A stretch of 64,000 nt of DNA, taken from the NCBI GenBank assembly GCA_005408345.1, contig SEMN01000016.1:1736001-1800000 (forward strand), given 5' to 3'. Both the position numbers and the translations under genes were made by a program. Each line of letters opens with the position of its first letter. Position 1 is the stretch's first letter. The stretch is from Macquaria australasica (lineage: Eukaryota; Chordata; Actinopteri; Centrarchiformes; Percichthyidae). Under the pieces are notes generated by a model. That model made no database searches. It was not told the origin of the DNA and saw nothing but the letters and a program-made list of their open reading frames with translations. Of this stretch, positions 25,601 to 36,200 are shown piece after piece.

Positions 25601-28600
25601 TGCTCACCATAGCTGAGGAGGAGCGTGATGAGTGTGATATGTGGTTGCGGCTTCCCTCCATACTTCCTCCATGGATCAGGTAGGTGCTTCCGCTGGAGAT
25701 GATGTGGCTGCTGCCCACGTCCATAGCGATACCCACCATGCCATGAGGGGGCACCCCACCGCTAGCGGAGGAGACCACCGTGGTGACATGAGCACCACCG
25801 GCCTGTGAGTCAAAGTAGGTTCCCCCACTGCTCTGCCCATACAACTGAGCCTCGGGGTTGTAGGAGTAGGCCGCTCGGCTGGGGAGAGATCATTGTAATT
25901 AGCAGTCAGTGATGTCATTCCATGATGATGCTGAACAAAGTACATCTCATGACAACTGATGACTTTTAGGAGGCCATGAGTACAAGAGCAGTTTATGCTC
26001 CGTCTAAGATGAGCATTTACAATCTTCTGATATTCACTTCTTTGTGCAAGGGCACAGGAACACAGCACTGCTGATCATGTTGTTTACACAGACAACAATA
26101 TAACTGATGTCATCAAAATATTCGGTTATGCTGGAGTCAAATCAAACATCAAACTATGGGGAAAAGAATCACTTTGGCTTCAATTAGGCGTTTTGATTCG
26201 AGCCACTTTAAAAGCAAGTTGGATGTTAAAATGATGAGAAAAGTGGCCTGGAAAGACTTATTTGTCATTAGGCTTTTCATCCAGCACCTATTCATACATA
26301 ATTCAAGATGACTCTGCATTTAGAGTGGAGCCAAATATTATGCACAGTGCTATGCCTGTCTAATTCGAAAAACAAAAATGTTTTACAGCATTTTAGCGTC
26401 TTACATTGTTAACAAAAATGAAATGTTTAAATTCCATGAATAAGGGTGACCAAACCATATAAATATTTAAACTTATTTTCCAGTTATTACTAAAATTTAT
26501 TTGAATGCAATTTTATGCTTTACTGGGTTGAATTAAACTTTATCTCATAGTGTACTTAAACTACACAATGAAAAACATGTATCATACTACTTATTATTGT
26601 GAAGTAATGTTGCTTACATAGTTCCATTGGTGTAAACAGTCTCTCCACTTTCTCCTACATATTGGACCTGGGATGGGTAGACATGTTGCACCTGCTGCAC
26701 CTACAGAGAGACGACAGGAAATCAAAGCTGGAAAAAGGAAAGTCTTTATTTATGCTTCTGTATTTGTACGAATGTAAGTCAAATTACAATTGGAATAGAG
26801 ACGGACTCTTTTTATTTGTTCTTGTACTGCATAAAATGAAAATATTTGCTTGTGGGTATAGGCATGTGCACACCTACTAAAATGTGTACATGAAGTGCAG
26901 TGAAAAAAGTCTGTACACCCCTTGGTTTTTACATTATTATTTGTCCCAAACAGAAGCCTCAACAATACCATTTAACACTGCCTACAGTATTCAGACCTAC
27001 CAACGTTATTTATGTAGAGCTTCTATAATATTTGAAGTGCTAAATAAGCATGTTATTTTGAAAGGGGATCAGGTGTAAAAGTGATTTGGAACAATGTTGG
27101 ATGGAAAAAAATGTTGTAAATAAAGATTAAAATGCACATTTTCCCAGTAATTTAAAAACAACTGATTTGAACTTGAACTAATAAAAGACATATACGTGGT
27201 TTAATGAAGACAAGCTTGATTTGACAAACATCACAACTGCTAATGAATAATATACTGAAGCATAAAAATGGTGAAAAGCAGGTAATGAACTGTCCATCTG
27301 CTATTGGCTGATTTTGTGACTTATAGGACTGGTGCCTAAGACCAGCAGCTAATAGCAGACAGTCAGGTCAGCTCTTGGTTTTCACACGATTTCATTTTGG
27401 GATTTGGTTCAAGCCCCCAGGAATCACTGTTCACATTACACCCTGGGACCCAGAGAAGACATTTTGCCATACACATCATCACAAAAGAAGCAGCCTCATC
27501 ATCACAGACATTTAAAAATGACTCTTTTAATTATCAACCATTAGGGCCAAGAGTTGAATTAAGATGTTATTTTCATGTTATTCATGTATGCAGGCAGTGG
27601 GCCAGGCTCAGCCAGAGAAAGACACTTTCACACACCGATGAGGGGCACAGTAAGCAGGAGAAACATTTTTACACACGCCCTGGATGAGCAGCTTTCGGTG
27701 GAATGAATGGGCTGCCATGTGTGGAATCTTCATTCGGTTTTCAACACAGACATGGTTTGGTTGCTGTTTAACTTGCTTACTATCTAATGTGTCAGTCCAA
27801 GGCCAAACCTACGATGCCCCAGTCTGACTGTTATTGTTTAACCTGAATGTAAATTCTGGCCCTGAATGAGACGTGAAAAGTTGATCAAATATTTGTAACT
27901 CACACAAATAAGCCCTGGTGAAACAGGATATATGCTTATTTTATTTATCTGTACAAGTATGTACAGCACTGTGTACCTGCTGAGGGACCTGTTGAACCCT
28001 GGGTACTGAAAGCTGCTGTACTTGTCCTCCCTTCTGAGCTGAGCCTGTGGCTTGAACCAGCACCCTCTGTGTGGATACAAGACATAACTCAATTACATAG
28101 GTATGCACGTACAATCACACACACATCACTGTAAACATATGACAGTCAACACAACACGGGCAACCATATCAACAAATGACCCCCCTCAAGACTTTAAGCT
28201 AGTGCTGATAGATGAATGCACTGTCCTTTTCTATAGCCTCAAACGGTTGTGGTAAAATGGATGTACTGGTCCAATAAGGCTGGGAGAAGCTGGCATGGTA
28301 AAAAAGATACAGAGGCATCTGTTGGCAGAGTGGACACGTGGCAGCTTCAGTTGCTGACAAATTGGAACCACAATTTAAAAAAGATTTTTATTTATTGCAG
28401 GTGCTGCATGGGACACTGAAAAGAAACATTACAATATCTTGACAACAGAATCTCTCCTGGACACACTCATAGTTCAGACACCATGCACAAGCACTAATAT
28501 AGCGAGTAGCTGGTTTGGTTTCCAAAGTAACTAGTCTTTTATGCTTAACATTTGGAAAGAAATAGGGTGGAACAGTTGAGTCATTACAGACTTTCCCCAT

Positions 28601-28753
28601 TTGTCCCGTCATTTCAGTAGCAGCAAGGTTGAGGTAGCAGCCTACCTGCTGGGAGGCTGGGACAGGCTGTACCACAGGGGCCTGAGCTGATGATGATGTC
28701 CGCAGCGCAGCCACGCTGGTCGTGGTGTCTGACCCTCCCTCGGAGCTCTGCAT
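13674..28753 (-). CDS. rfx2: RFX2 winged-helix transcription factor, complete coding region
   Basis: Coding exons in transcript order: 28753-28646, 28066-27977, 26700-26618, 25878-25608, 23544-23470, 22499-22318, 22116-21997, 20781-20660, 20275-20157, 17590-17478, 17258-17107, 16808-16711, 16180-16031, 15850-15642, 15510-15357, 15264-15222, 13795-13674. All borders are GT-AG and phases join to 736 codons plus TGA (13674-13676), close to the roughly 723 residues of human RFX2. Domains: Gln/Val-rich activation region (1-184), RFX DNA-binding domain (about 210-283), B/C regions and dimerisation domain (about 385-682), short acidic tail ending EMSHPLQEM. RFX2 rather than RFX3 or RFX1 is indicated by the RVLVQA start of exon 2, AMDVGSS and LIHGGSMEGSR, DVVMNLQFHYIEKLW, RSCDHILYQ and the VKRER tail. 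Known role: nuclear activator of ciliary and spermiogenesis genes through X-box motifs. Start chosen as MQSSEGG, one base after the acceptor at 28754. Confidence 0.93.
13796..15221 (-). other. rfx2: Last rfx2 intron
   Basis: About 1.4 kb. It holds a copy of repeat family F (13,990-14,180). A 97-codon open frame at 14,339-14,632 on the plus strand has no recognisable features and is probably chance. Nothing else seen. Confidence 0.6.
13990..14180 (+). repeat. Dispersed repeat family F, copy 1
   Basis: TTTTCTTATTGTCAACAAATCCCATGAAAACACC, CTCTCAATACTGTCC, GTGCCTCTCAGCCCCGAGCC and TTGGTTCCTACTGACCAC parallel the segments at 19,695-19,870. In the second copy the CTCAATACTTT part forms a hairpin. 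Non-coding. Confidence 0.55.
15357..17590 (-). other. rfx2: RFX2 extended dimerisation region exons
   Basis: Six exons encode residues about 391-682 with ALVEILIPDVLRPVPS, LTQAIRNFAKSLEGWLTNAM, SAFAQTLRRYTSLNHLAQAA, NQMLSDLNRVDFANVQ, WVCQCDESVVQRLEQDFKVT, RQFLLKWSFYSSMVIRDLTL and LIRLLYDEYMFYLVEHRVAQ. This is the conserved RFX B, C and dimerisation block used for homo- and heterodimers with RFX1 and RFX3. No truncation or frame break was seen. Confidence 0.9.
16181..16710 (-). other. rfx2: rfx2 intron, 530 bp
   Basis: A/T-rich intron between the exons ending RTK and beginning VAVVSAF. No gene or recognised repeat. Confidence 0.55.
18480..18518. promoter_or_regulatory. Tandem consensus X-boxes (RFX binding sites)
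   Basis: GTTGCCATGGCAAC (18480-18493) is a perfect 14-bp palindrome matching GTNRCC-N2-RGYAAC. Ten bases later GTTGCCCCAAGCAAC (18504-18518) matches GTNRCC-N3-RGYAAC. RFX family dimers are known to bind this motif. They lie inside the intron of the gene for an RFX factor, so an auto- or cross-regulatory element is a reasonable inference. Occupancy cannot be judged from sequence. Confidence 0.7.
19695..19870 (+). repeat. Dispersed repeat family F, copy 2, with hairpin
   Basis: Shares ordered segments with 13,990-14,180 (TTCTTATAGTCAAGAAATCC, CTCAATACTTT, TGGCACTCAGCCCAGAAC). It contains a perfect 13-bp stem, AGTCTGTCGCTCA (19751-19763) and its complement TGAGCGACAGACT (19772-19784), with an 8-base loop. 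Confidence 0.55.
20782..21996 (-). other. rfx2: rfx2 intron, 1.2 kb
   Basis: Non-coding sequence between the HQKQ and FKPLQK exons, with an A run at 21,539-21,552. No repeat family or RNA recognised. Confidence 0.55.
21997..22499 (-). other. rfx2: RFX DNA-binding domain exons
   Basis: Two exons (22499-22318 and 22116-21997) encode the winged-helix domain: LQWLLDNYETAEGVSLPR, SLYNHYLRHCQEQKLDPVNA, ASFGKLIRSVFMGLRTRRLG and RGNSKYHYYGIRVK (residues about 210-283). The junction splits the Arg codon of the GTR-GNSKY segment. Downstream comes PLNRLQEDTQYMAMRQQPVH, shared with RFX2 and RFX3. All residues expected for X-box contact (RTRRLGT..NSKYHYYG) appear intact. The 201-bp intron between them is open for part of its length on the minus strand but interrupts the conserved domain, so it is not coding. 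Confidence 0.93.
22500..23469 (-). other. rfx2: rfx2 intron, 970 bp
   Basis: Intron upstream of the DNA-binding domain exons; a short CA-rich stretch near 22,630-22,655. Nothing else recognised. Confidence 0.55.
23545..25607 (-). other. rfx2: rfx2 intron, 2.1 kb
   Basis: Polypurine on the plus strand near 23,560-23,720. A GC-richer stretch at about 24,400-24,560 has no clear frame. No exon or repeat family that I can support. Confidence 0.5.
25879..27976 (-). other. rfx2: rfx2 introns around the 83-bp exon 3
   Basis: Two introns (25,879-26,617 and 26,701-27,976) flank exon 26700-26618, which encodes VQQVQHVYPSQVQYVGESGE and on. Both are A/T-rich with no gene seen. Confidence 0.55.
28067..28645 (-). 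other. rfx2: rfx2 intron between first two coding exons
   Basis: About 580 bases. No repeat, RNA gene or additional exon recognised. Confidence 0.5.
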
Positions 28754-29538
28754 GCTGGGTTGCATGGGAAACATGGAGAAGAAAGAGAGAAGAGAAAAGA
28801 CATGAGTAGTGAAGAAATACTCCTACAGGTATCACTGAGGCTTGGAAGAAAAGAATAAGAGCATTTCACACATGGACACATGAATGGCCATACTAAATAA
28901 ATGCTCTTGCACCCCACCCCTTCTGTTTTGGAGCCACCAGAGTATTCTTTGTCCCACAGGGGGTTTCTGGCTTTGCCAAGGCAAGCTGAGTCAGTGAAGC
29001 TCTCAGAGACCCAGAGGCTGCCCACCTTTGGCCTTAATCAATGGCAAAATAAGAAGCCCAACAGTATTACACAGACACTCCTGGTCCTGCTGACAGATCA
29101 GACCCAGGTGGAAAAGTTACTGTACAGGAGTTCAAGTTACCAATAGGACTGAAATGCTTCCTGAGGACAGATCCCACTGCCGCCACTCGGCTTTCCACTG
29201 GGTGACAATGTGCACAGCATAGCAAAGGGGAGCTAAAAATGGAGTGACACAAAGGCTCTCTTTTTCAAAAAAAAGGACAGAAAGGGAGAGAGCGGGAGTA
29301 AGGCAGGGAGAAGAGAAGAATGGAACTGCAAGGGGGAGTAAGCAGATAAAAAAACAACTTCCCCACTCTCAAATAAAGAAAAAACGAAGGGGGAAAAAGA
29401 TGAAAATGGCAGTGGGGCTCCAGCCCCTGCCAGGGTCCTGATGATATCCAGCGTTTGTTTCGAACGAGAGCCGTTCTGAGGACTCCAATAATCCAGCTGA
29501 TATGAGGAAATTCCTCAATGCTTTGTAAACGTTTGTCG

Positions 29539-29552
29539 GTTGCTATGGTGAG
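29539..29552. promoter_or_regulatory. X-box-like motif (10 of 12 match)
   Basis: GTTGCTATGGTGAG fits GTNRCY-N2-RGYAAC with two mismatches in the right half. Weak on its own; listed because it lies in rfx2 intron 1 with others. Confidence 0.3.
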
Positions 29553-32346
29553 GAATCCATGACGACCACCCCCAACTCAACCCCCCTCTTCTCCTCCCCT
29601 CCCTGTTCACTCCTCCACTCCCCTTTATAAAGCTCTTGCACAGGAACTTTCGAGTGCGACCGCAAAGAGAAGAGGGGGAGGAGGATTAGAATAAGGGAGA
29701 GGGAGATATGGCACAGTTGGGGCTGAATTGATGAGCAGTCTTTGGTTTAAAAGGCAGAAATCCAGGAGTGCCAGGAAACGTCAGTAGGTAGACAAGAGAA
29801 TGGTGTTCACCAGGAGCATTACAACAAAGGGCCGCAAGACACAACCTGCTCTAGACACGCTGTGATTAGTCATAACACACGACAGGCACTACAATGTTAT
29901 TTTAATTTACTGGAAGAGATCTGACGAACACCACATAGGCTGCAGTAATCTGGAGGCTGAGCGATTAGATTCAAGCAACAGGTGCAGCCACGCTTGTCTT
30001 TTTTGGCTTTCTCAAGACCCAACCTAAACTTTGTGATGGGGCTACATGATTAAAGCGTGATTTCAAGTCAAGCCTCTGCTTACATTTAAGAATTAAGAAG
30101 ACCTTTCTGCATCTGTTGCATCAAACCAAGTGATCTAAATGAGTCTCTAAATTGCATCAATAAATGACAAGACTGCCTTATACCATGTGACAAATTGATC
30201 TCAGACAGAAGGTGCAATAACAAAAACAAATTTAACATGTGACTTGGAGAGGGGAAGAAAAACGGGCAAAATGAGTCAGAATCAAGGAAATCCCACCAGT
30301 GATGGAGAGGAAGAGGGAATCAATTTAACCAAACCATAGTTCCAACAAAAATGTTGCGCTCACACCAAAATACGAGTCACATCCTCTTTTGTGGAACATT
30401 TTCAGAGTTAAAGACTTAGATGATACATGATAACACCACTCATTTATACAACCACCTAAAACGTTGCCACTAAATACAACATGATGAAGCCATCACAGAC
30501 TCTGCCACAAAATCCCTACCACCCATAATCAAGAAGTTCCCACAGGCATAGGGAGATTTTTGCAAGGGCAAATGTTTCGTTAAAAAAATAGTTTCCCTCC
30601 GGATCTTGACACTAAAATCGTAATCTCCACTCTGGATAGTGATTTTAATTTTATTTACTTTATTTTATTGCATGAGACGACTTTTGACATAGCTCAAGAT
30701 TTTCTTCAAGACTGCATCACACTACATGTTGACTTACAGGAGGAGCGAGTCTGGCACTTTCACTCTTTATTTCTGTATAGAATTTTAACTATAGCATCAG
30801 TCCTCCAATCACAGCTCTCTATGGTAGGTGATCAAAAGAGAAGGAAAGGTAATACAAACTGGCTGTGAACAGAATATTACACTTTTGATCTGTAAGCGAT
30901 CTGAAAGAAACAAAACAAATTAGACCATGAACAGATTGACATCGCTAAAAATACACTAGTTGATTTTTTTTTTGTGACCAACAGCACACAAATTCACAAA
31001 ACAAATCTCCCTGCTGGTCGCAAAATTAACATTTTTGAAACTCAACTGTCAACTGTGTTAAATCTGAGTCATCAGCAGTAACTTGGGGGGGGGGGGCACT
31101 ATTGGATGCTATAACAGAATCAGAGTGTACCCTTAAGATAGAAAAACAACAGATTTGGGTGTGCCACCACTGGCATTTTCCATGTGTGGAGATTTTGCCA
31201 CAGGCAAAGACACTGCTCTGCCTACATGACTAACAGACTGAGTGGGGGAGGCCTATGTTGAAATTCCTGATAAGTCAATCTTCAGACACACACATGGTCC
31301 AATAGCAATCATATCCAGTCTACCCTGAACAGCCCACTGAGTCCATCTTCAATGTATTTGCTAGCACAGAGCCCAATTAGCACTTACATGTAAAGGCTCT
31401 CATATTCCATTACAATTTTTCTTCACACCTCTTTCTTTCATGTTGTTAAAGTACCAAAAGACTATTATCAGAATGATGCTAACAAGGAGTGAACATTTTG
31501 AAAGCCACTGCAGTGCTCAAGCAGCTTTCTAATGCAAGGAATTTGTCTATGGAGTGTCACTTTAGTTATAAATACACTTGTAACCATCCCATCATTTATC
31601 TTCAGACTTATTTTCACCAGAGGAAGTGACACAAGCCTGAGGGCTTCTTTATGCCATTAAGGAGTGGGTGGCATGGCAAGACAGTGGGGGATAAGGAAAC
31701 AGAGTGCACTGACCTGCACATTTTCATCCATTAAAGCTCAATTAAAAGCGCTGGCTTTAATAGGTACGGTGAAGTGTGCCAAATCATTGGGTTTGAAAGG
31801 GGAGAGACAGGAGAGGCAGAGAGGAGTCTTTCTGCTTAGTGTTCAAGGAAGGTTAAAAGCCACACAAATTCCCCACTAGCAGCTCTGAAAAGGCACAAAG
31901 GTAAAACACAGGAGACATAACACACTGCTGCAAAACTGCTACTCTGGATGGGCTGCTCTTCAGGGCCAAACCCAGAGACAACTTCACACACACAAGTCAA
32001 TTTTCATGTCAGGTCTGTGAGCCTGCTTTCATTTAGGCGAATCCCAGATGAGCACTTAACAACATTACAACAACAGCCCTTCCTTTCAAGAGTCACCTGA
32101 GTTTAAAAGCTATACGGAAACAAGAACAGACACATTTTAAGAACCCCAAAAGCCTCACAAACTGCCATTAATGCTATAGTCTATAATGTTAACAGTGCAG
32201 ACCAGATTTAAACATCTGTCACTGACAGATCTAACTTAAACAGAGCTCAATCAGAGAAAAACACATACAGATGTTCAATTAAAAGCAGGAGCCCACAGTC
32301 TTGGCTTGTGTTTGCACTGGCCCACATTGTTTGCAGAGCAACAACG

Positions 32347-32401
32347 GTTGCTAGTGGCAACACCGTCCACTCCCGTTTCCAGGAGCCTGTTGCTATGCAA
32401 C
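32347..32401. promoter_or_regulatory. Two X-box-like motifs in rfx2 intron 1
   Basis: GTTGCTAGTGGCAAC (32347-32361) fits GTNRCY-N3-RGYAAC, with only one departure from the strict consensus (T for C at the sixth base). GTTGCTATGCAAC (32389-32401) is an inverted GTTGC/GCAAC pair with a 3-base centre. Centres are about 41 bp apart. Confidence 0.5.
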
Positions 32402-33209
32402 CAACAGAATACTTCCCAAACCAAACAATGCCATCCCCCCACCTGATCCCTCTATCTCACGCTAAGTAGAAACTTACAACAATAAATACTATGTAAGCTA
32501 TTAATTTCAGACACCAGGGGACACGGAGGCAGAGTTATTCCTGTGTTGAAGTTACATAAAAATGTACAGACTTTATGCTGGTTTTGACTTGATTGAAGAG
32601 GACAGCATGAAATGCTCTGTTTTTGTAACTACTTGGTGCTCAGAAGAAGGAGGAATGGTTAAGTCATCAGGGAGACAAGAGTCTATTCTTCAAGGTTGCT
32701 TTACAGTCATGCCACCCAAAAACAACACTTCCAAAAGCAAGTCGAGTCTTTCCAAAGTTCCTTGGGCAGAGGAGATAGTGAGCAGAGCAAAACTTTTTCC
32801 AACTCAGGGGAAGATAAAACTGAATAAAGCACAGGCAGACACTTGTTGCTTTTAAAGGGACATCTATGGAGGACATTTGTTCAGCCGTATGTAGATATCC
32901 CTCTGTCACACTTTTAATTTAGAGGAGCAACAGGTCTCTGATGAGGCTTCAACATGTGTTCCCTATTATATTTTTATTGCAAAACAAATACATTGTCATT
33001 TGGGTGTTTGAAACAAACATTAGACTTGCTTTTCTTTGATTTCATAAAAAAACAAACCTACACAAGATCACACAGGCACACGCGCTCACACAAAGAGCGA
33101 ATTAAGATATGATAAGAGATTTCCACAACAGAGGCTGTTCTTCAAGCCTGTCTCATTAATTCATGGCTAATCCAATCAAAGCAGCTCTTGGGGTCTGCAG
33201 ATGGCAGAG

Positions 33210-33212
<3 letters not shown>

Positions 33213-33286
<74 letters not shown>
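33213..33286 (+). repeat. (GA)37 microsatellite
   Basis: Uninterrupted GA dinucleotide run of 74 bases in rfx2 intron 1. It is a pure polypurine mirror repeat, so triplex (H-DNA) formation is possible, and it is likely to vary in length. Confidence 0.95.
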
Positions 33287-33290
<4 letters not shown>

Positions 33291-36200
33291 GGAGGCGCCG
33301 ACCACTGTCTCTGATCCAAGCGTGCCCTTCCCCTCTCCAGCTCACCTCCCCACCTCTGGTCATCAGCACAACCTGTCCACTCCGTCACCATGTGCGCTGC
33401 AGGCCTGACAGCCACAGAGAGAAAGATCAAACCGTTGCCATGGAGATTGTGTGTTCGCCCAATGCTCTACACTTGCAACTTCACTTCCTCCCCCAACACC
33501 CTACCTCCTCTAACCCTTTCCAGATTTCTACTGCCCCCCCCCCCCCCACACACACACACCTCCACCCACCCCCATCCCTCGTCCTTAACATTTAACATCT
33601 CGAGATGAAGAATGAGGATTTGCAATTGAACATTTTGAGAAGGGGAAAACACAACAAAGACGAGCAGAGTGGGGGGATGGCCAAAACACAGGGAATGTAA
33701 TCAGACTATACTCAGAAGTGTGGGCGTCTCTCTCTTTTTCGAGTATGTATCTAATGTGCAGGCTGCCATATTGACAGAAAGGAGCGAATTTCATTCAAGT
33801 CACCTGGCTGCTTAAGGAGTTGGAAGAGAAACTGGCAAATGCTAACAGTTACTGTTCTTGCATATCTGTTTTATTCTCTGATTTTTTCCAAAACCTTATT
33901 AACATTTGGCACACCCAAAAACACATTACGATCACACAATAACTTTTCTGATCCTTCCACTCACTTCAAGGCCTTTACATTCATATCTGCACAGCATGTA
34001 AAGATTAGCTAAATCTCAATTTAAACATAGTCACAGGCAGCTCCATAGCACATAGTGTGGGCCCCTCTTAAAGCTATTAAATCAGTGAACATGGTCACAA
34101 AAATAGAAAGAACCCAGAGCACACATACCCCTGCCAGGGCTGCACAATCCTCTACATTTGTTATTTTAATAAATATTAAGTGATTTAAAATCTGTTCAAC
34201 TAAAAGCAGCACTTAATGAGAAAATGGGGAAAAAAATATTTGAAAATGCTCTTGTGATGTTGAAGTGTCTTTTTTTAATCCTGTATTCACAAGGATCTGG
34301 GATCTAGATCTGCATCAAAAACTAATTACTTGTTCCTTGTGCTATGGCCTACCTTTCCACCTATTTTTATGAAATCTGTTAACAGGGTAATGAGATTTCC
34401 TGCTAACTATCAGACGAAAAGAACTGCAAACATAACCTCATTGCTGGAGGCAATGTTGCTGTCTCTTTTGAAATCTTCACAAAGAGATTGCATTAAATCA
34501 AAACCAATCACCAAGTCTGACAACTTGGAGTGGTTAAGTATCCTAACGCTGTAGCCTAGCCCAGACTTGCATCCAATTCTGTGGAAGAATAATGATACTC
34601 ACTCCAGATACAAAAAGCTGACATACTTTAAATCTGCTTTCACTTGCTCTCTCAAACAGGTGTGTTTCCAACCTGTGGAGTTTTATTTCCCAGGGAACCA
34701 CATTCTGCAAAGATTACCTCAGATGCTGGCAGCGTGCTGCCTCGATCTTGACCGATGAACCTGAGATAAGCATTTTGTTGCACGGGAGGAGTCTGCCTTC
34801 TTGGCAAGTGTTCACTCCACACAGATATGACACTGAGAATCATCATACTCTATGTACAGTATGCTTTCACAGGCACTACTTGACACAAACAATGAGTCAT
34901 CAGTTAATGCCTTAAATTTGAGACAGATCCAAGTGTCTGCTGCTCATGCAGGGAATACTGTATTATACTGTATACTGAATACTTGCCATCAGACTCAGAT
35001 TTAAGCATTTAATACCTCTTTGACACAAAAAACATGAGTTCACTCTGCATTTGATAGACCATACTAGAATAGTGGTCACAGGTAAATGCTGGGTCACTTC
35101 CATTCACACAAGTCAAGTCTGCAACCTTGTTTTTTGTAAACGATACTAGTTAAGCATCATTTTAGTTAAACTAGCATGCGACCTAAATTCATTGTGTTCA
35201 ACCTTTCATACGGAAACTGAACGAGGTCTGGATTTGAAATCATCTTCTCTGCAGCCGGCAGCCAGATGCAGTGATATGCTTTAGATACTAAAAATTATGA
35301 GTTACATAATATCAGTAGCATTCACACGCTAATTTAGCAAATTCTATTCAGTGTCATTTCCAGACCATTAACCATCAAATTACTTAAGGATCTGAAAAGT
35401 GTTCCTGCATGGCAATTTGCATCAAGATGGCAATCATAGAACATACAGTAAAAGGTAGTGACAGGATGCGGTTGACATCCTATCTATTGGTCTGCATATT
35501 GGTGCTCTTTAAGTTCCAATTTTTCAAAACCTCATCTAGTTATTATTTATTTCTTTGCCTCCCATATTGTTTTTACGACTAAACTTTTCAAGGATGAAAA
35601 TCCAGACTGGTTTGACTACTTTGTCAGTGGCAACACTTTACTGCCAGACCTACTACCCTGGCTACAAATTGCAACACTCTTCAGTCAGGCAAAACAACTG
35701 CTGTTAATTCTTACATGAAATATAATTAGCATACAACACTGCTTTTAAATTAGCCCCCCATATTAAACATTACAGCATTAACATTTGCTCTCCTTTGAAG
35801 CTAATGAGTGGGAAGAGGGGGTTCTCAAAGACCAGGAATGGAATCTGAGGGCTGCACTATATAAGGCCATCCACCATTTATCTGAAACTGGATTGTTTCC
35901 ACCTGTGACAATGGCGTCCCCCTGCCATTGTTCCCCACCAAATCTCCTAATTAAAAAGCTTCTGAAAAGCTGAAGATCCAACAAATTAAATCTAAAAATA
36001 CTCCCTGGGTCAAATCTCACTCCACTAAAGGTCTAGTCTTGGTTCTGGTAATTACTCTGTAGCAGGTTTACACTGACAAGAGCCCTTTTTTAAAGCCAAA
36101 TAAACATCTCTTAACAAACTAGCCTAAAACTCTACAAAAGAAAGGAAAAGTGAGGAGAGGATGGGGGGCTACTAACTATCCATGCCTGAAAGAGAGAGGG

